DNA from: an uncultured Pelagibacteraceae bacterium
GTDB taxonomy: Bacteria; Pseudomonadota; Alphaproteobacteria; Pelagibacterales; Pelagibacteraceae
Direction of reading: 5' to 3'
Length of the DNA: 63,381 nucleotides
Assembly (NCBI GenBank): GCA_902584685.1
Contig: CACIAP010000005.1
Span: 1-63,381, forward strand
Shown here: piece by piece, positions 18,238-28,396 of the stretch
Layout: each line of letters begins with the position of its first letter
Numbering within the stretch: position 1 is the first letter of the stretch
Program-made: the position numbers and the translations under genes
Notes under the pieces: generated by a model
The model's input: the letters and a program-made list of their open reading frames with translations, nothing else
The model's database searches: none
Told to the model about the DNA's origin: nothing

Positions 18238-19761
18238 TTGACAAGAAATTATTCTAAGAATTTTCCTTTTTATTTAGTGCCATTTGTCTGTGGTTTAATT
18301 TCTACATTAAGTTTACCACCGTATAATTTCTTTTATCTTAATTTCATTTCATTTCCGTTTTTACTTTTATTCTATCTGCGGTTGGAAATTAAAAAAAGCT
18401 TCTCTTCTTTTCTTTATGGATGGATATTTGGTTTTGCTTATTTTGTTTCAAATATTTATTGGATTGCAAACTCATTGACTGTTGAAGAAATATTTAAGTC
18501 ATTAATTCCGTTTGCGATTACAATAATTCCTCTTTTTCTTGGAATTTTTTATGGAATATCCTTTTTAATTTTTTCTTATTTTAAACCAAAAAAAAAAGTT
18601 GAGAGTATTCTTTTATTTGCCCTAATATTTTCATTCATTGAATATTTAAGGGGCCATATACTTGGCGGTTTTCCCTGGAACTTAATTTCTTTTAGTTTGG
18701 TTGAAATAAATCAATTTATACAAGTCTTATCCTATATTGGAACATATTCGTTTAATTTAATAGTTGTTACTATTTTTTTAGTCCCGGCAACCATCTTGTT
18801 TAATGTAACAATTAAAGCAAAATTATTAACAGTATTTTTGGCACTAATCTTGATAATTTCTAATTTAATTTTTGGTAACTTAGTTTTAAGTAAGCACAAC
18901 GATATCTCAAGTTCGCCATTAAATTTAATAATAAAAATTGTTTCACCTAAAATTGATCTAAAAAGATTTTTTGATGGTACAGACCCCTCTTTAGTTATCA
19001 AAGACTTAGCAGAATTAGGAAATATTGACGACAGAAATGTAGTTTATATATATCCTGAGGGAATACTGCCATCGATTAATCTAAACAAAATTCAAGATTA
19101 CTCATCAGTGTTTAATAATTATTTTACTGATAATCATAAAATCATAATTGGTATAACAAGATACAAAGAAGAGGAAATTTTTAATTCTATGGTTTTACTT
19201 GATAATAATTTAGAATTAATAAGTGTTTATGATAAAAATAAACTTGTTCCATTTGGTGAGTACCTTCCTTTTGAAAACTTTTTCAAGAAGTATGGTTTTA
19301 AAAAAATTACTCGAGGATACCAATCATTTAGTTCTTCGAGTAAAAGAGATTTAATTAATATTAACGATATAAGATTTCTTCCTCTTATATGCTATGAAAT
19401 TATTTATTCAGGAAGTCTATATAAAAATCATGATAATTATGATTTTATCATTAATATTTCAGAAGATGGATGGTTTGGAGATTCCGTCGGTATAGATCAA
19501 CATTTTTATCATTCTGTATTTAGATCTGTTGAAGAAGGCAAAAATATAATTAGATCTGCAAACAATGGAATTTCAGCCTATATTGATAGCAAGGGGCAAA
19601 TTATAAAAAAAATCGAATCAACTCAAAAGGGAGTAATTGAAATTGATACTTATAAAAAAGGATCAAAAACAATTTTTAGTTCTTTTGGAAATAAGATTTT
19701 CTTTTATTTCCTTATTTTTTATATTACGGTTATTTTTTTATTAAAAAAAAGGGAGAGATAA
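18238..19761 (+). CDS. lnt: Apolipoprotein N-acyltransferase
   Basis: Inner-membrane enzyme adding the third acyl chain to lipoproteins. The N-terminal half has several membrane segments (about 10-220); the C-terminal half is the periplasmic nitrilase-like domain with the catalytic triad in context: Glu in [12 protein letters not shown], Lys in [15 protein letters not shown], Cys in [11 protein letters not shown]. It ends with one more membrane helix. 507 residues is normal. A TTG start fits the 2-base gap from ybeY. Its stop overlaps the metK start by one base. Confidence 0.95.
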   Translation: MTRNYSKNFPFYLVPFVCGLISTLSLPPYNFFYLNFISFPFLLLFYLRLEIKKSFSSFLYGWIFGFAYFVSNIYWIANSLTVEEIFKSLIPFAITIIPLFLGIFYGISFLIFSYFKPKKKVESILLFALIFSFIEYLRGHILGGFPWNLISFSLVEINQFIQVLSYIGTYSFNLIVVTIFLVPATILFNVTIKAKLLTVFLALILIISNLIFGNLVLSKHNDISSSPLNLIIKIVSPKIDLKRFFDGTDPSLVIKDLAELGNIDDRNVVYIYPEGILPSINLNKIQDYSSVFNNYFTDNHKIIIGITRYKEEEIFNSMVLLDNNLELISVYDKNKLVPFGEYLPFENFFKKYGFKKITRGYQSFSSSSKRDLININDIRFLPLICYEIIYSGSLYKNHDNYDFIINISEDGWFGDSVGIDQHFYHSVFRSVEEGKNIIRSANNGISAYIDSKGQIIKKIESTQKGVIEIDTYKKGSKTIFSSFGNKIFFYFLIFYITVIFLLKKRER

Positions 19762-20924
19762 TGAAAAAGAATTATTTATTTACTAGCGAGTCCGTCTCTG
19801 AAGGACATCCAGACAAAGTTTGCGATAGAATTTCTGATATGGTTGTAGACACATACTTAGGTGCTGAGCCTCAATCAAGAGTAGCTTGTGAAACATTAAC
19901 AACTACTAATAAAGTATTGCTTGCTGGAGAAGTTAGAGGACCAGAAATTAAAAAAAATGATCTTATAGAAAAAGTAAGACATTGTATAAAAGATATTGGT
20001 TATGATCAGGATGGTTTTACATGGAAAGAAGCAACTAAAATTGAAAGTCATTTACACGCTCAATCAACCGACATAGCCATGGGCGTTGACTCATCTGGCA
20101 ACAAGGATGAGGGAGCTGGAGACCAGGGGATTATGTTTGGTTATGCATGTAATGAGACTGATGTTTTAATGCCTGCTCCTATACACTATTCACATAAGAT
20201 TTTAAGATTGATGGCTGAGGATAGAAAATCTGGAAAATTAAAAAACATTGAGCCAGACTCTAAAAGCCAAATAACAATTGAATATAAAGATGGCAAACCT
20301 GCAAATGTTAAATCCGTGGTTATTTCAACTCAACATTCCGCAGATGTTGACCAATCTCAGGTTAGAACGTTAGTAATGCCGTATATTGAAAAATCTATAC
20401 CAAAAAATCTTTTGAACAAATTAGATGAAAAAGAAATTTATATAAATCCAACAGGAAATTTTGTTATTGGTGGCCCTGATGGGGACAGTGGTCTTACAGG
20501 CAGAAAAATTATCGTTGATACATATGGTGGGGCTGCACCACATGGTGGAGGAGCTTTTTCAGGTAAAGATCCAACCAAAGTTGATCGATCGGCTGCTTAT
20601 GCTTCAAGATACTTAGCAAAAAATGTGGTAGCTTCAAAAATTGCCGATAAGTGTTTAATACAACTTGCTTATGCTATTGGAGTATCCAAACCACTGTCTA
20701 TCTATGTTGATTTATTCGATAATGATGAAGAAAAAAATAAACATGTAGAAAAATTGATAAGTGAAAATTTTGATTTAAGCCCTAGAGGTATAAGAGAAAT
20801 GTTAGGTTTAAACAAACCAATTTATGAGAAATCAGCTGCTTATGGTCATTTTGGAAGAGAACCAGAAGGAGATGGTTCTTTTTCTTGGGAAAAAACAGAC
20901 AAAAAAACGATATTTTCCAAGTAA
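19761..20924 (+). CDS. metK: S-adenosylmethionine synthetase
   Basis: Makes SAM from methionine and ATP. The 387-residue protein carries [18 protein letters not shown] at the N-terminus, the signature [16 protein letters not shown], and the ATP loop [20 protein letters not shown]. It is directly joined to lnt, so no separate leader and no SAM riboswitch exists. It ends 56 bases before a strong intrinsic terminator. Confidence 0.99.
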   Translation: MKKNYLFTSESVSEGHPDKVCDRISDMVVDTYLGAEPQSRVACETLTTTNKVLLAGEVRGPEIKKNDLIEKVRHCIKDIGYDQDGFTWKEATKIESHLHAQSTDIAMGVDSSGNKDEGAGDQGIMFGYACNETDVLMPAPIHYSHKILRLMAEDRKSGKLKNIEPDSKSQITIEYKDGKPANVKSVVISTQHSADVDQSQVRTLVMPYIEKSIPKNLLNKLDEKEIYINPTGNFVIGGPDGDSGLTGRKIIVDTYGGAAPHGGGAFSGKDPTKVDRSAAYASRYLAKNVVASKIADKCLIQLAYAIGVSKPLSIYVDLFDNDEEKNKHVEKLISENFDLSPRGIREMLGLNKPIYEKSAAYGHFGREPEGDGSFSWEKTDKKTIFSK

Positions 20925-20928
20925 AAAG

Positions 20929-20957
20929 TTGAAAAAATAGATAAAAATAACTATATA
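20929..20957 (+). promoter_or_regulatory. Candidate sigma70 promoter for the nusA operon
   Basis: TTGAAA at 20929-20934 is followed after exactly 17 bases by TATATA at 20952-20957, in the 90 bases between the metK stop and the nusA start. Transcripts would begin near 20964 and run straight into the terminator hairpin at 20981. Motif match only; A+T-rich DNA makes chance matches common. Confidence 0.4.
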
Positions 20958-20980
20958 TTTCTTAAATCGTTGAATTTTAA

Positions 20981-21006
20981 AAATGGGCTTCGGCCCATTT
21001 TTTTTT
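20981..21006 (+). terminator. Intrinsic terminator / attenuator between metK and nusA
   Basis: AAATGGGC (20981-20988), a UUCG tetraloop (20989-20992) and GCCCATTT (20993-21000) form a perfect 8-bp stem with four G-C pairs, followed by a T run to 21006. The U tract ends only 8 bases before the nusA start codon. It terminates metK transcripts and probably also controls entry into nusA. Confidence 0.88.
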
Positions 21007-21014
21007 GGATAAGA

Positions 21015-22556
21015 ATGTTAAATAAAAGAGCAGATAAATTAGAATTACTTAGAATAGCTGAGGCTGTAGCACTTGAAAAATCAATTGATAAAGAATTGAT
21101 TATCAATTCAATGGAAACCGGAATTGCTAAAGCTGCAAAGTCTAAGTTTGGAAATGAAAATGAAATAAAAGTCTCGATAAATAGAGATAGTGGGGATATT
21201 GAACTTTTTAGAAAATTAGTAGTTGTAGAAGTACCTGAAAATACAAACACTGAAATCAGCCTAAAAGATGCAGAAAAATATGGTGAAAAAAAAATTGGAG
21301 ATGAAGTTTTACAGCCTTTACCATCTTTCGATTTTGGAAGAATAGCAGCACAAACCGCAAAACAAGTTATAAGTTTTAATGTAAGGGAAGCAGAAAGAGA
21401 AAGACAGTTTAACGACTTTATAGATAAAAAAGACACTATTTTAAGTGGAATTGTCAAAAGATTAGAATTTGGAAATGTAATAGTCGACTTAGGGAGAACA
21501 GAAGCAATAATTCAAAAAAATGAAATGATCCCAAGAGAGAATATAAAAGCTGGTGATAGAGTGAAAGCTTATTGTTACGATGTTAGAAGAGAACAAAGAG
21601 GTCAACAAATCTTTTTATCTAGAGCACATCCAAAATTTATGGAAAAATTATTTATTCAAGAAGTACCTGAGATATACGACGGTCTTATAGAAATAAAATC
21701 ATCCGCAAGAGATCCTGGTAGCAGGGCTAAAATTTGTGTTCAAGCTGTAGATACGTCACTTGATCCGGTTGGGGCTTGTGTTGGTATGAGAGGAAGTAGA
21801 GTTCAAGCGGTAGTCAATGAGTTGCAAGGTGAAAAAATCGATATTGTTAACTGGTCTGAAGATCCTGCTTTAGTCGTTTCTAATGCTTTATCTCCCGCAG
21901 AGGTCCAAAAAGTAATTGTAGATTCTGAACAAAAAAAAATGGATGTAATTTTGACTGAGGAAAATCTTAGCAAAGCTATTGGTAGAAGAGGTCAAAATGT
22001 TAGACTTGCGACAAAGCTCTTAAACTTTGAAATTAATATTATGACTGACCAAGAAGAGTCGGAGAGAAGACAATTAGAATTTAAGGATAAAACAGACACC
22101 TTAATGAAAAACCTTGAAGTTGATGAAACGTTAGGACAGTTGCTTGTGGCTGAAGGTTTTTCTACAATTGAGGAAATCAAAAATAGTGAAATAGATAACT
22201 TAGCTAAGATAGAAGGTATTGAAGAAGATACAGCCAAAGAATTAGTTCAAAGAGCAAAAGAATTTTATCAAAAAGACCAAGAAGAATTACAACAAAAGAT
22301 CAAAGACTTGGGAATTCACGAAGATTTAATAGATCATAAAGGTTTAACTCCAGGTATGCTTCTAACCTTAGGAGAACAAAAAATTTTATCTTTGAACGAT
22401 TTTGCAGATTTAGCATCGGATGAATTGATAGGCGGTTTTGATATTATTAAAGGCGAAAGAATAAAAATTAAAGGCTATTTAGAGGATTTTGCTCTTTCAA
22501 AAAAAGAAGCGGATGATTTAATAATGTCAGCTAGAGATAAAATTTACAAAAATTAG
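21015..22556 (+). CDS. nusA: Transcription termination/antitermination factor NusA
   Basis: RNA polymerase-binding elongation factor. The ATG at 21015 gives MLNKRADKLELLRIAEAVAL, the usual NusA N-terminus; the in-frame ATG at 20970 would place the terminator hairpin inside the coding region and is rejected. Domains in order: N-terminal polymerase-binding domain (about 1-120), S1 (about 135-200), two KH domains (GACVGMRGSRVQAVVNEL and SKAIGRRGQNVRLATKLL), and C-terminal helix-hairpin-helix repeats (about 360-513). rimP, normally just upstream, is absent. Confidence 0.97.
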   Translation: MLNKRADKLELLRIAEAVALEKSIDKELIINSMETGIAKAAKSKFGNENEIKVSINRDSGDIELFRKLVVVEVPENTNTEISLKDAEKYGEKKIGDEVLQPLPSFDFGRIAAQTAKQVISFNVREAERERQFNDFIDKKDTILSGIVKRLEFGNVIVDLGRTEAIIQKNEMIPRENIKAGDRVKAYCYDVRREQRGQQIFLSRAHPKFMEKLFIQEVPEIYDGLIEIKSSARDPGSRAKICVQAVDTSLDPVGACVGMRGSRVQAVVNELQGEKIDIVNWSEDPALVVSNALSPAEVQKVIVDSEQKKMDVILTEENLSKAIGRRGQNVRLATKLLNFEINIMTDQEESERRQLEFKDKTDTLMKNLEVDETLGQLLVAEGFSTIEEIKNSEIDNLAKIEGIEEDTAKELVQRAKEFYQKDQEELQQKIKDLGIHEDLIDHKGLTPGMLLTLGEQKILSLNDFADLASDELIGGFDIIKGERIKIKGYLEDFALSKKEADDLIMSARDKIYKN

Positions 22557-22568
22557 AAATGGGAAAAA

Positions 22569-24782
22569 ATGGAAACAAAAAAAACAAAATTAACTATATC
22601 AGGAAAACCCAGAAAAAATTTATATGATAATCAGGGACTAACAAGCAATAAAAAAAAACAAAAGTTTGTTTCCGAGAAAAAATTCTCCAAACAATTTAAT
22701 AAAAATAATCCCGGATCTTCAAAGTTCCCGAAAAAACCTTTTTCAGGAAAGCCATCTTACTCACCTAAAGCAGGAAAGTCATCTTTTCCAACAAAAATCA
22801 GTGATTATGAAAGAAGAAAACTTGCTGAGCAAAGAGCAACAAAAAAAATACAAAATGATACTAAAGATAAAGACAGTAAAAATAAATTTTCAACAAAAAA
22901 GAGGGAACTAAAACTTACTGTTTCTAGAGCTTTAAGTGAGGATATAGAGTTTAGATCAAGAAGTTTAGCTTCGATTAAAAGAGCAAGAGAGAAAGAACTT
23001 AGAGAAACTAAAAATACAAGTGATGATCAAAATTCAAAAAATGTAAAAAGAGAAGTCAGTATACCGGAGCTTATTACAATAAGAGATCTGGCAAATCGAA
23101 TGGCTGAACAATCGTCTAGTATTATAAAACATTTAATGGGAATGGGTGTGACAGTAACAATTAATCACACTATTGACTCTGACACTGCTGAATACTTAGT
23201 TAAAGAATTTGGTCATATTCCCTTAAAGGAAAAAAAAGCTGAAGAAATAGTTAGCAAAATAAAAGAAATAAAATCTGAAAATCTTCGAAACAGACCTCCA
23301 ATCATAACTGTTATGGGTCATGTAGATCATGGAAAAACTTCTGTTTTAGACGTGTTGAGAAGTACAAACGTCGTTTCAAGTGAACACGGTGGAATAACTC
23401 AGCACGTTGGTGCGTATCAAATAATGCATAATAATGAAAAAATAACTTTTATTGATACTCCTGGTCATGCTGCATTTACAGAAATGAGAGCAAGAGGTTC
23501 AAAATTGACTGATATTGTTGTTCTAGTTGTTGCTGCAAACGATGGAGTAAAACCTCAAACAATTGAGTCGATTAAACATGCTAAAGCTGCAAAAGTACCT
23601 ATTGTTGTAGCAATTAATAAATGTGATTTACCAGATGCTGATCCACAAAAAGTTAAAAATCAACTACTCGAACATGAGTTAATTTCTGAAGACTTGTCAG
23701 GGGATACTCTTATGGTTGAAATTTCAGCAAAAACTAAAAAGAATATTGATAAACTTTTAGAGTCTATAACTTTACAAGCTGAACTTTTAAATTTGAAAAC
23801 AGATTATGATAATAAAGCGACTGGTATTGTTTTAGAATCAAAAATTGATATTGGAAGAGGACCAATAGCTAATATAATTGTAACGTCAGGAAAATTAAAA
23901 AAAGGTGATCATTTTGTATGTGGACCTCAATGGGGAAAAGTAAGAGCAATTATTGATGACAATGGAAAATCTGTTTATGAAGCTTTACCTTCAACTCCAG
24001 TTGAAATATTAGGTATAAGTGGAGCTTCAAAATCTGGAGATGATTTTCTGGTACTTGATACAGATAAAGAAGCTAAAGTTTTAAGTGAAGCAAGAGTAAA
24101 TGAAGCTCAATCGAAAAAAGGACAAGTATCTCTTATAACTCAAGACTCTGCTTTTAAGGATCAAACAAGCGAAGAATTAAATATAATTATTAAGTCAGAT
24201 GTCCATGGTTCTTCTGAAGCAATTAAAAATGCAGTAAATTTGATAAAACATGATGAGGTAAAACCAAAAATAATTTTATCGGATGTTGGAATGGTAACTG
24301 AAACTGATGTAAATTTAGCAAAAGCTTCAAACGCTGTTTTAATAGCTTTTAATGTTAAGCCAAGTAAAGAAGCAAAAAAAATTGCCGAACAGAGTGCAAT
24401 AAAAATTACATCTTTTAATATCATTTATGAATTAATCGATTTCGTAAAAAGTAAAATGTCAGGTTTGTTATCTCCAGATGTAGAGGAAAATATAACTGGT
24501 TCAGCAGAAATTTTAGAAATTTTTAAAGTATCAAAAGTTGGTAAAGTAGCTGGCTCAAAAGTAACTTCAGGTGAAATAAGCCAAGACTCTGAAGCGAGAG
24601 TTATTAGAGATGGAACAGTTGTTTTTACAGGAAAAATTGGATCAATTTTTAGGGAAAAAAATCAAACAAAACAAGTTACAGAGGGCCTAGAATGTGGGAT
24701 AACTCTTAAAAATTTTAATGATTTTCAGAAGAAAGATATTATTGAAGCGTATAACTCAAAAACAACAGAGAGGTCAGTATAA
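22569..24782 (+). CDS. infB: Translation initiation factor IF-2
   Basis: GTPase that places initiator tRNA on the ribosome. The 737-residue protein has a basic, low-complexity N-terminal region (about 1-150), then the IF2-N domain (IPELITIRDLANRMAEQSSS), and the G domain with GHVDHGKTSVLD, DTPGHAAFTEMRARG and NKCD. Domains II-IV follow to the C-terminus. The ylxR gene that often separates nusA and infB is missing; the gap here is 12 bases. Confidence 0.98.
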   Translation: METKKTKLTISGKPRKNLYDNQGLTSNKKKQKFVSEKKFSKQFNKNNPGSSKFPKKPFSGKPSYSPKAGKSSFPTKISDYERRKLAEQRATKKIQNDTKDKDSKNKFSTKKRELKLTVSRALSEDIEFRSRSLASIKRAREKELRETKNTSDDQNSKNVKREVSIPELITIRDLANRMAEQSSSIIKHLMGMGVTVTINHTIDSDTAEYLVKEFGHIPLKEKKAEEIVSKIKEIKSENLRNRPPIITVMGHVDHGKTSVLDVLRSTNVVSSEHGGITQHVGAYQIMHNNEKITFIDTPGHAAFTEMRARGSKLTDIVVLVVAANDGVKPQTIESIKHAKAAKVPIVVAINKCDLPDADPQKVKNQLLEHELISEDLSGDTLMVEISAKTKKNIDKLLESITLQAELLNLKTDYDNKATGIVLESKIDIGRGPIANIIVTSGKLKKGDHFVCGPQWGKVRAIIDDNGKSVYEALPSTPVEILGISGASKSGDDFLVLDTDKEAKVLSEARVNEAQSKKGQVSLITQDSAFKDQTSEELNIIIKSDVHGSSEAIKNAVNLIKHDEVKPKIILSDVGMVTETDVNLAKASNAVLIAFNVKPSKEAKKIAEQSAIKITSFNIIYELIDFVKSKMSGLLSPDVEENITGSAEILEIFKVSKVGKVAGSKVTSGEISQDSEARVIRDGTVVFTGKIGSIFREKNQTKQVTEGLECGITLKNFNDFQKKDIIEAYNSKTTERSV

Positions 24783-25147
24783 TGGGTAAATTAGGAAAAC
24801 CAGTCACCCAAAGGCAGCTAAGAGTTGGTGAAATGATTAAACAAGCTTTAAGCATGATTTTTTTAAAAGATGAGGCAAAACTTCCAAATATTCAAACTAA
24901 AGGAATAACAGTCACAGAAGTAAGAATGAGTCCAGATCTTAAAACGGCAAAAACTTATGTTCTTCCTCTTGGTGGAATAAATTCTGACGAAACTGTAAAT
25001 AATCTTAAGGAGTTTTCTTTTGTGATAAGAAAAACCTTATCGAAAAAAATAAACATGAAGTTTTTACCAAAACTTCTGTTTGTTAAAGATGAATCCTTCG
25101 ACTATGCTGAAAAGATTGAGAATTTAATTAAACAAACAAATAAATAG
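24782..25147 (+). CDS. rbfA: Ribosome-binding factor A
   Basis: Small KH-fold factor for 16S rRNA maturation and cold adaptation. The 121 residues include QRQLRVGEMIKQALSMIF at the N-terminus and the typical VTEVRMSPDLKTAKTYVLPL strand. It starts on the last base of the infB stop. truB, the usual next gene in relatives, is absent and rpsO follows after 7 bases. Confidence 0.95.
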   Translation: MGKLGKPVTQRQLRVGEMIKQALSMIFLKDEAKLPNIQTKGITVTEVRMSPDLKTAKTYVLPLGGINSDETVNNLKEFSFVIRKTLSKKINMKFLPKLLFVKDESFDYAEKIENLIKQTNK

Positions 25148-25154
25148 GAATAAA

Positions 25155-25403
25155 ATGAATAAGAAATTAAAGGAAGTTGCTTTACATGAGAAAGATACAG
25201 GATCATCAGAGGCACAAATTGCTCTATTAACTGATAAGATAGAAAATTTATCATCTCACATGAAGAAATTTAAAAAAGATAAGCACTCATCTGTGGGATT
25301 ATTAAAAGCAGTAAATAAGAGAAAAAAATTATTAGATTATCTTAAAAAAAATAAAACTGATGCTTATAAAAATATATTAACCAAATTAAACTTAAGGAAA
25401 TAG
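25155..25403 (+). CDS. rpsO: 30S ribosomal protein S15
   Basis: Primary 16S rRNA-binding protein. The signature is present as HEKDTGSSEAQIALLTDKI and the protein ends LTKLNLRK. At 82 residues it is 6-7 shorter than the usual 88-89, the loss being in the N-terminal helix. It has no gap to pnp, a linkage conserved across proteobacteria. Confidence 0.97.
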   Translation: MNKKLKEVALHEKDTGSSEAQIALLTDKIENLSSHMKKFKKDKHSSVGLLKAVNKRKKLLDYLKKNKTDAYKNILTKLNLRK

Positions 25404-27476
25404 ATGTTCAAAGTGTTTAAAAAAGAAATTGATTTTGGGGAAAAAAAAATTACCCTTGAAACAGGAAAAGTTGCTCGTCAAGCAGATGGAGCAATTATAG
25501 CTACTTGTGGCGAAACTGTAGTTTTAGCAACAGCCGTAGGTGCAAAAAAAGTTAACCCTGATGTGGATTATTTTCCATTATCGGTAAACTACCAAGAAAA
25601 ATATTACGCTGCAGGTAAAATACCTGGAGGATACTTTAAAAGGGAAGCAAGACCTACAGAGAGCGAAACTCTAATCTCACGATTGATTGATAGACCTATA
25701 AGACCTTTGTTTCCAGATGAATTTAAAAATGAAGTACAAGTGTTACCCACAGTAATTTCATATGATAAAGAAAACGAAGCTGATATTTTATCAATCATTG
25801 CCTCTTCAGCTGCATTAGCTATTTCTGGAATGCCTTTTTTAGGACCAGTTGGAGCTTCAAGGGTTGGTTTTATAGATGGAAAATATGTATTAAATCCGTC
25901 TAAAAAAGAATTAGAAAATTCAAAACTAGACTTAGTCGTAGCAGGGACAAAAGACGCAGTATTGATGGTAGAGTCAGAAGCAAGTGGTTTGACTGAGCAA
26001 CAAATGTTGGATGCTGTAAAATTTGGTCATCAAGGATTTGTACCAGTTATTAAAATGATAGAGGATTTAGCAAAAGAATGTAAAAAGCCTGAATGGGTTG
26101 TTGAAAAAAAAGACTTGTCATCTGTTAAGAAAAAATTAGAGAGTGAATTTGCTAAAGACTTAAAAAAAGCATTCTCAATAAAAGACAAACAAGAAAGATC
26201 AAATTTAATATCTGAGGTTACAGAAAAAGCAAAAAAACTTTACGAAGAGGATGAAAACTTTACAGAGTTAGATGTTATGCATGAACTAAAAGATATTGAA
26301 AAAGGTATTGTGAGAACAGATATCTTAAAAAATAAGAATAGAATTGATGGTAGAGGACTTGCTGATGTAAGACCAATAATGTGTGAAGTTGGAATACTTC
26401 CAAGAGTTCATGGATCTGCATTATTTACTAGAGGAGAAACACAAGCAATTGTTACTACTACACTCGGTACTTCAGATGATGAACAAAGAATTGAAAGTTT
26501 AGAAGGTCTTCAAAGGGAGAGATTTATGCTTCATTATAATTTTCCTCCATTTTCTGTTGGTGAGACCGGTAGAATTGGTACTGGAAGAAGAGAAATAGGC
26601 CATGGAAAATTAGCTTGGCGAGCTATCAATTCTTCATTACCATCTAAAGAAAGCTTCCCTTATACTTTTAGAATAGTTTCTGAAATTACTGAGTCGAATG
26701 GATCTTCTTCAATGGCAACGGTATGTGGTTCATCTCTTGCTCTAATGGATGCGGGAGTTCCAATTAAAGAGCCTGTAGCGGGGATTGCAATGGGATTAAT
26801 AAAAGAGGGAGAAGACTTTAGCGTACTCTCGGATATACTTGGAGATGAAGACCATCTTGGAGATATGGATTTTAAAGTAGCTGGAACCAAAGATGGAATT
26901 ACTTCTCTCCAAATGGATATAAAGATAACCGGCATTACTTTTGAAATTATGGAGCAAGCATTAAAGCAAGCAAAAGATGGAAGAGTTCATATTTTAGGTG
27001 AGATGAATAAAGCTCTAGCTAAATCAAGAAGTGGTGTTGGTAAACACACTCCAAAGATGGAAAAAATAACAGTCGATAAAAAAGATATAGCTACTGTCAT
27101 CGGCAAGGGTGGAGCAACAATTAGAGAAATTGTTGAAAAATCTGGAGCTAAAGTAGATGTTAATGATGAAGGAGTAGTAACTGTAGCTGCACCGGATGAA
27201 GACTCTAGAAACAAAGCTATGCAGATGATTAAAGATTTAACAGCTAAAGCTGAACTAAACAAAATTTATAATGGCAAAGTTATGAAGATCATGGAGTTTG
27301 GGGCATTTGTAAATTTCTTAGGAAAACAAGATGGGCTTGTACATATTTCAGAACTTGCGGACAAGAGAGTAGCTAAAGTTACTGATGTTGTAAAAGAAGG
27401 TGATGAAGTAAAAGTAAAAGTTATTGGTTTTGATAGAGGAAAAGTAAAACTATCAATTAAGCAGGCAGCTGTTTAA
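25404..27476 (+). CDS. pnp: Polyribonucleotide nucleotidyltransferase (PNPase)
   Basis: 3'-5' phosphorolytic exoribonuclease of the RNA degradosome. The 690 residues comprise two RNase PH domains (first about 1-210; second about 310-540 with [20 protein letters not shown] and [10 protein letters not shown]), a KH domain ([20 protein letters not shown]) and an S1 domain ([20 protein letters not shown]). The start codon follows the rpsO stop with no intervening base. It is the last gene of the nusA operon. Confidence 0.98.
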   Translation: MFKVFKKEIDFGEKKITLETGKVARQADGAIIATCGETVVLATAVGAKKVNPDVDYFPLSVNYQEKYYAAGKIPGGYFKREARPTESETLISRLIDRPIRPLFPDEFKNEVQVLPTVISYDKENEADILSIIASSAALAISGMPFLGPVGASRVGFIDGKYVLNPSKKELENSKLDLVVAGTKDAVLMVESEASGLTEQQMLDAVKFGHQGFVPVIKMIEDLAKECKKPEWVVEKKDLSSVKKKLESEFAKDLKKAFSIKDKQERSNLISEVTEKAKKLYEEDENFTELDVMHELKDIEKGIVRTDILKNKNRIDGRGLADVRPIMCEVGILPRVHGSALFTRGETQAIVTTTLGTSDDEQRIESLEGLQRERFMLHYNFPPFSVGETGRIGTGRREIGHGKLAWRAINSSLPSKESFPYTFRIVSEITESNGSSSMATVCGSSLALMDAGVPIKEPVAGIAMGLIKEGEDFSVLSDILGDEDHLGDMDFKVAGTKDGITSLQMDIKITGITFEIMEQALKQAKDGRVHILGEMNKALAKSRSGVGKHTPKMEKITVDKKDIATVIGKGGATIREIVEKSGAKVDVNDEGVVTVAAPDEDSRNKAMQMIKDLTAKAELNKIYNGKVMKIMEFGAFVNFLGKQDGLVHISELADKRVAKVTDVVKEGDEVKVKVIGFDRGKVKLSIKQAAV

Positions 27477-27481
27477 AATTA

Positions 27482-27604
27482 CTAAAATCCACCTCTCCAA
27501 TTATTTTTGTCATTGAAATGATCTTTTTCATTTTTGGAAGTTGGCCTAAACAAGTACATTAAAACGACTAATAAAACAAAAATTGATAGAAGAATTTCTA
27601 CCAT
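27482..27604 (-). CDS. Small single-pass membrane protein downstream of fabI
   Basis: An ATG at 27604 on the minus strand opens 40 residues: MVEILLSIFVLLVVLMYLFR is one hydrophobic helix followed by a basic stop-transfer residue, and the remaining 20 residues are polar and charged, ending RGGF. It starts 3 bases after the fabI stop on the same strand, which suggests it is the last gene of the fabA-fabB-fabI unit. No family is recognised. Topology is N-out/C-in or the reverse; no cysteine or lipobox. Confidence 0.55.
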   Translation of the reverse strand: MVEILLSIFVLLVVLMYLFRPTSKNEKDHFNDKNNWRGGF

Positions 27605-27607
27605 AAT

Positions 27608-28393
27608 TTATGACATATTTTTTGGATCAGGCATTCCTACTTTGTTATAACCAGCATCAACATAATGAATTTCACCAGTCACACCCCCACCGAGATCACT
27701 TAATAAATATAAAGCCGAATTTCCTACATCGTGAATATCAACATTTCTTTTTAAAAAAGAATGATCCTCATTCCACTTGTATAAGAATTTAGCATCACCA
27801 ATTGCAGACGCAGCAAGCGTTTTAATTGGACCAGCGCTAATTGCATTTACTCTTATTTTCTTAGAACCCAAATCCCTTGCTAAATATTTTACACTAGCCT
27901 CTAATGCAGATTTACAAACACCCATAACATTATAATTTGGAATTGCCTTTGTAGACTCATAGGTTAATGTTAGCATACTTCCTCCATCTTTCATTATCTT
28001 AGACGCTTCTTTTGCAATCTCTGTAAATGAAAAACATGAAATTAACATACTTCTTAAAAAATTTTCTCTAGTTGTATTGAGATACTCACCAGACAGTTCT
28101 GATTTATCTGAAAATGCAACTGCATGAACCACAAAGTCAACTTGACCCCATTGTTTTTTTATATCTTCGAATAATTTTACTACTTCTTCTTTTTTCTCAA
28201 CATCGCAACTAAATGTAACTTTTGAATTTAATTTTTCTGCTAAAGGTATAACTCTTTTTTTAAGAGCATCCCCGAGGTAAGTGAATGCTAACTCTGCACC
28301 CGCTTCAGCTAATTTTTGAGATATTCCCCACGCAATAGACCTTTCATTTGCAACACCCATGATCAGTCCTTTTTTTCCTTTCATTAGATCCAT
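27608..28393 (-). CDS. fabI: Enoyl-[acyl-carrier-protein] reductase (NADH) FabI
   Basis: Last reductive step of each fatty-acid elongation cycle. The 261-residue SDR protein has the FabI nucleotide-binding start KKGLIMGVANERSIAWGISQ and the catalytic Tyr-x6-Lys in YNVMGVCKSALEAS. C-terminal VTGEIHYVDAGYN is also typical. It lies 3 bases after fabB in the unit fabA-fabB-fabI. Confidence 0.98.
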   Translation of the reverse strand: MDLMKGKKGLIMGVANERSIAWGISQKLAEAGAELAFTYLGDALKKRVIPLAEKLNSKVTFSCDVEKKEEVVKLFEDIKKQWGQVDFVVHAVAFSDKSELSGEYLNTTRENFLRSMLISCFSFTEIAKEASKIMKDGGSMLTLTYESTKAIPNYNVMGVCKSALEASVKYLARDLGSKKIRVNAISAGPIKTLAASAIGDAKFLYKWNEDHSFLKRNVDIHDVGNSALYLLSDLGGGVTGEIHYVDAGYNKVGMPDPKNMS

Positions 28394-28396
28394 AAA

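Noticed and set aside
19700..19761. SAM riboswitch before metK
   Set aside because: metK overlaps lnt by one base, so there is no untranslated leader to hold one.
20970..21014. Upstream in-frame ATG for nusA
   Set aside because: It would translate through the intrinsic terminator hairpin and gives a non-homologous N-terminus; the ATG at 21015 starts the canonical NusA sequence.
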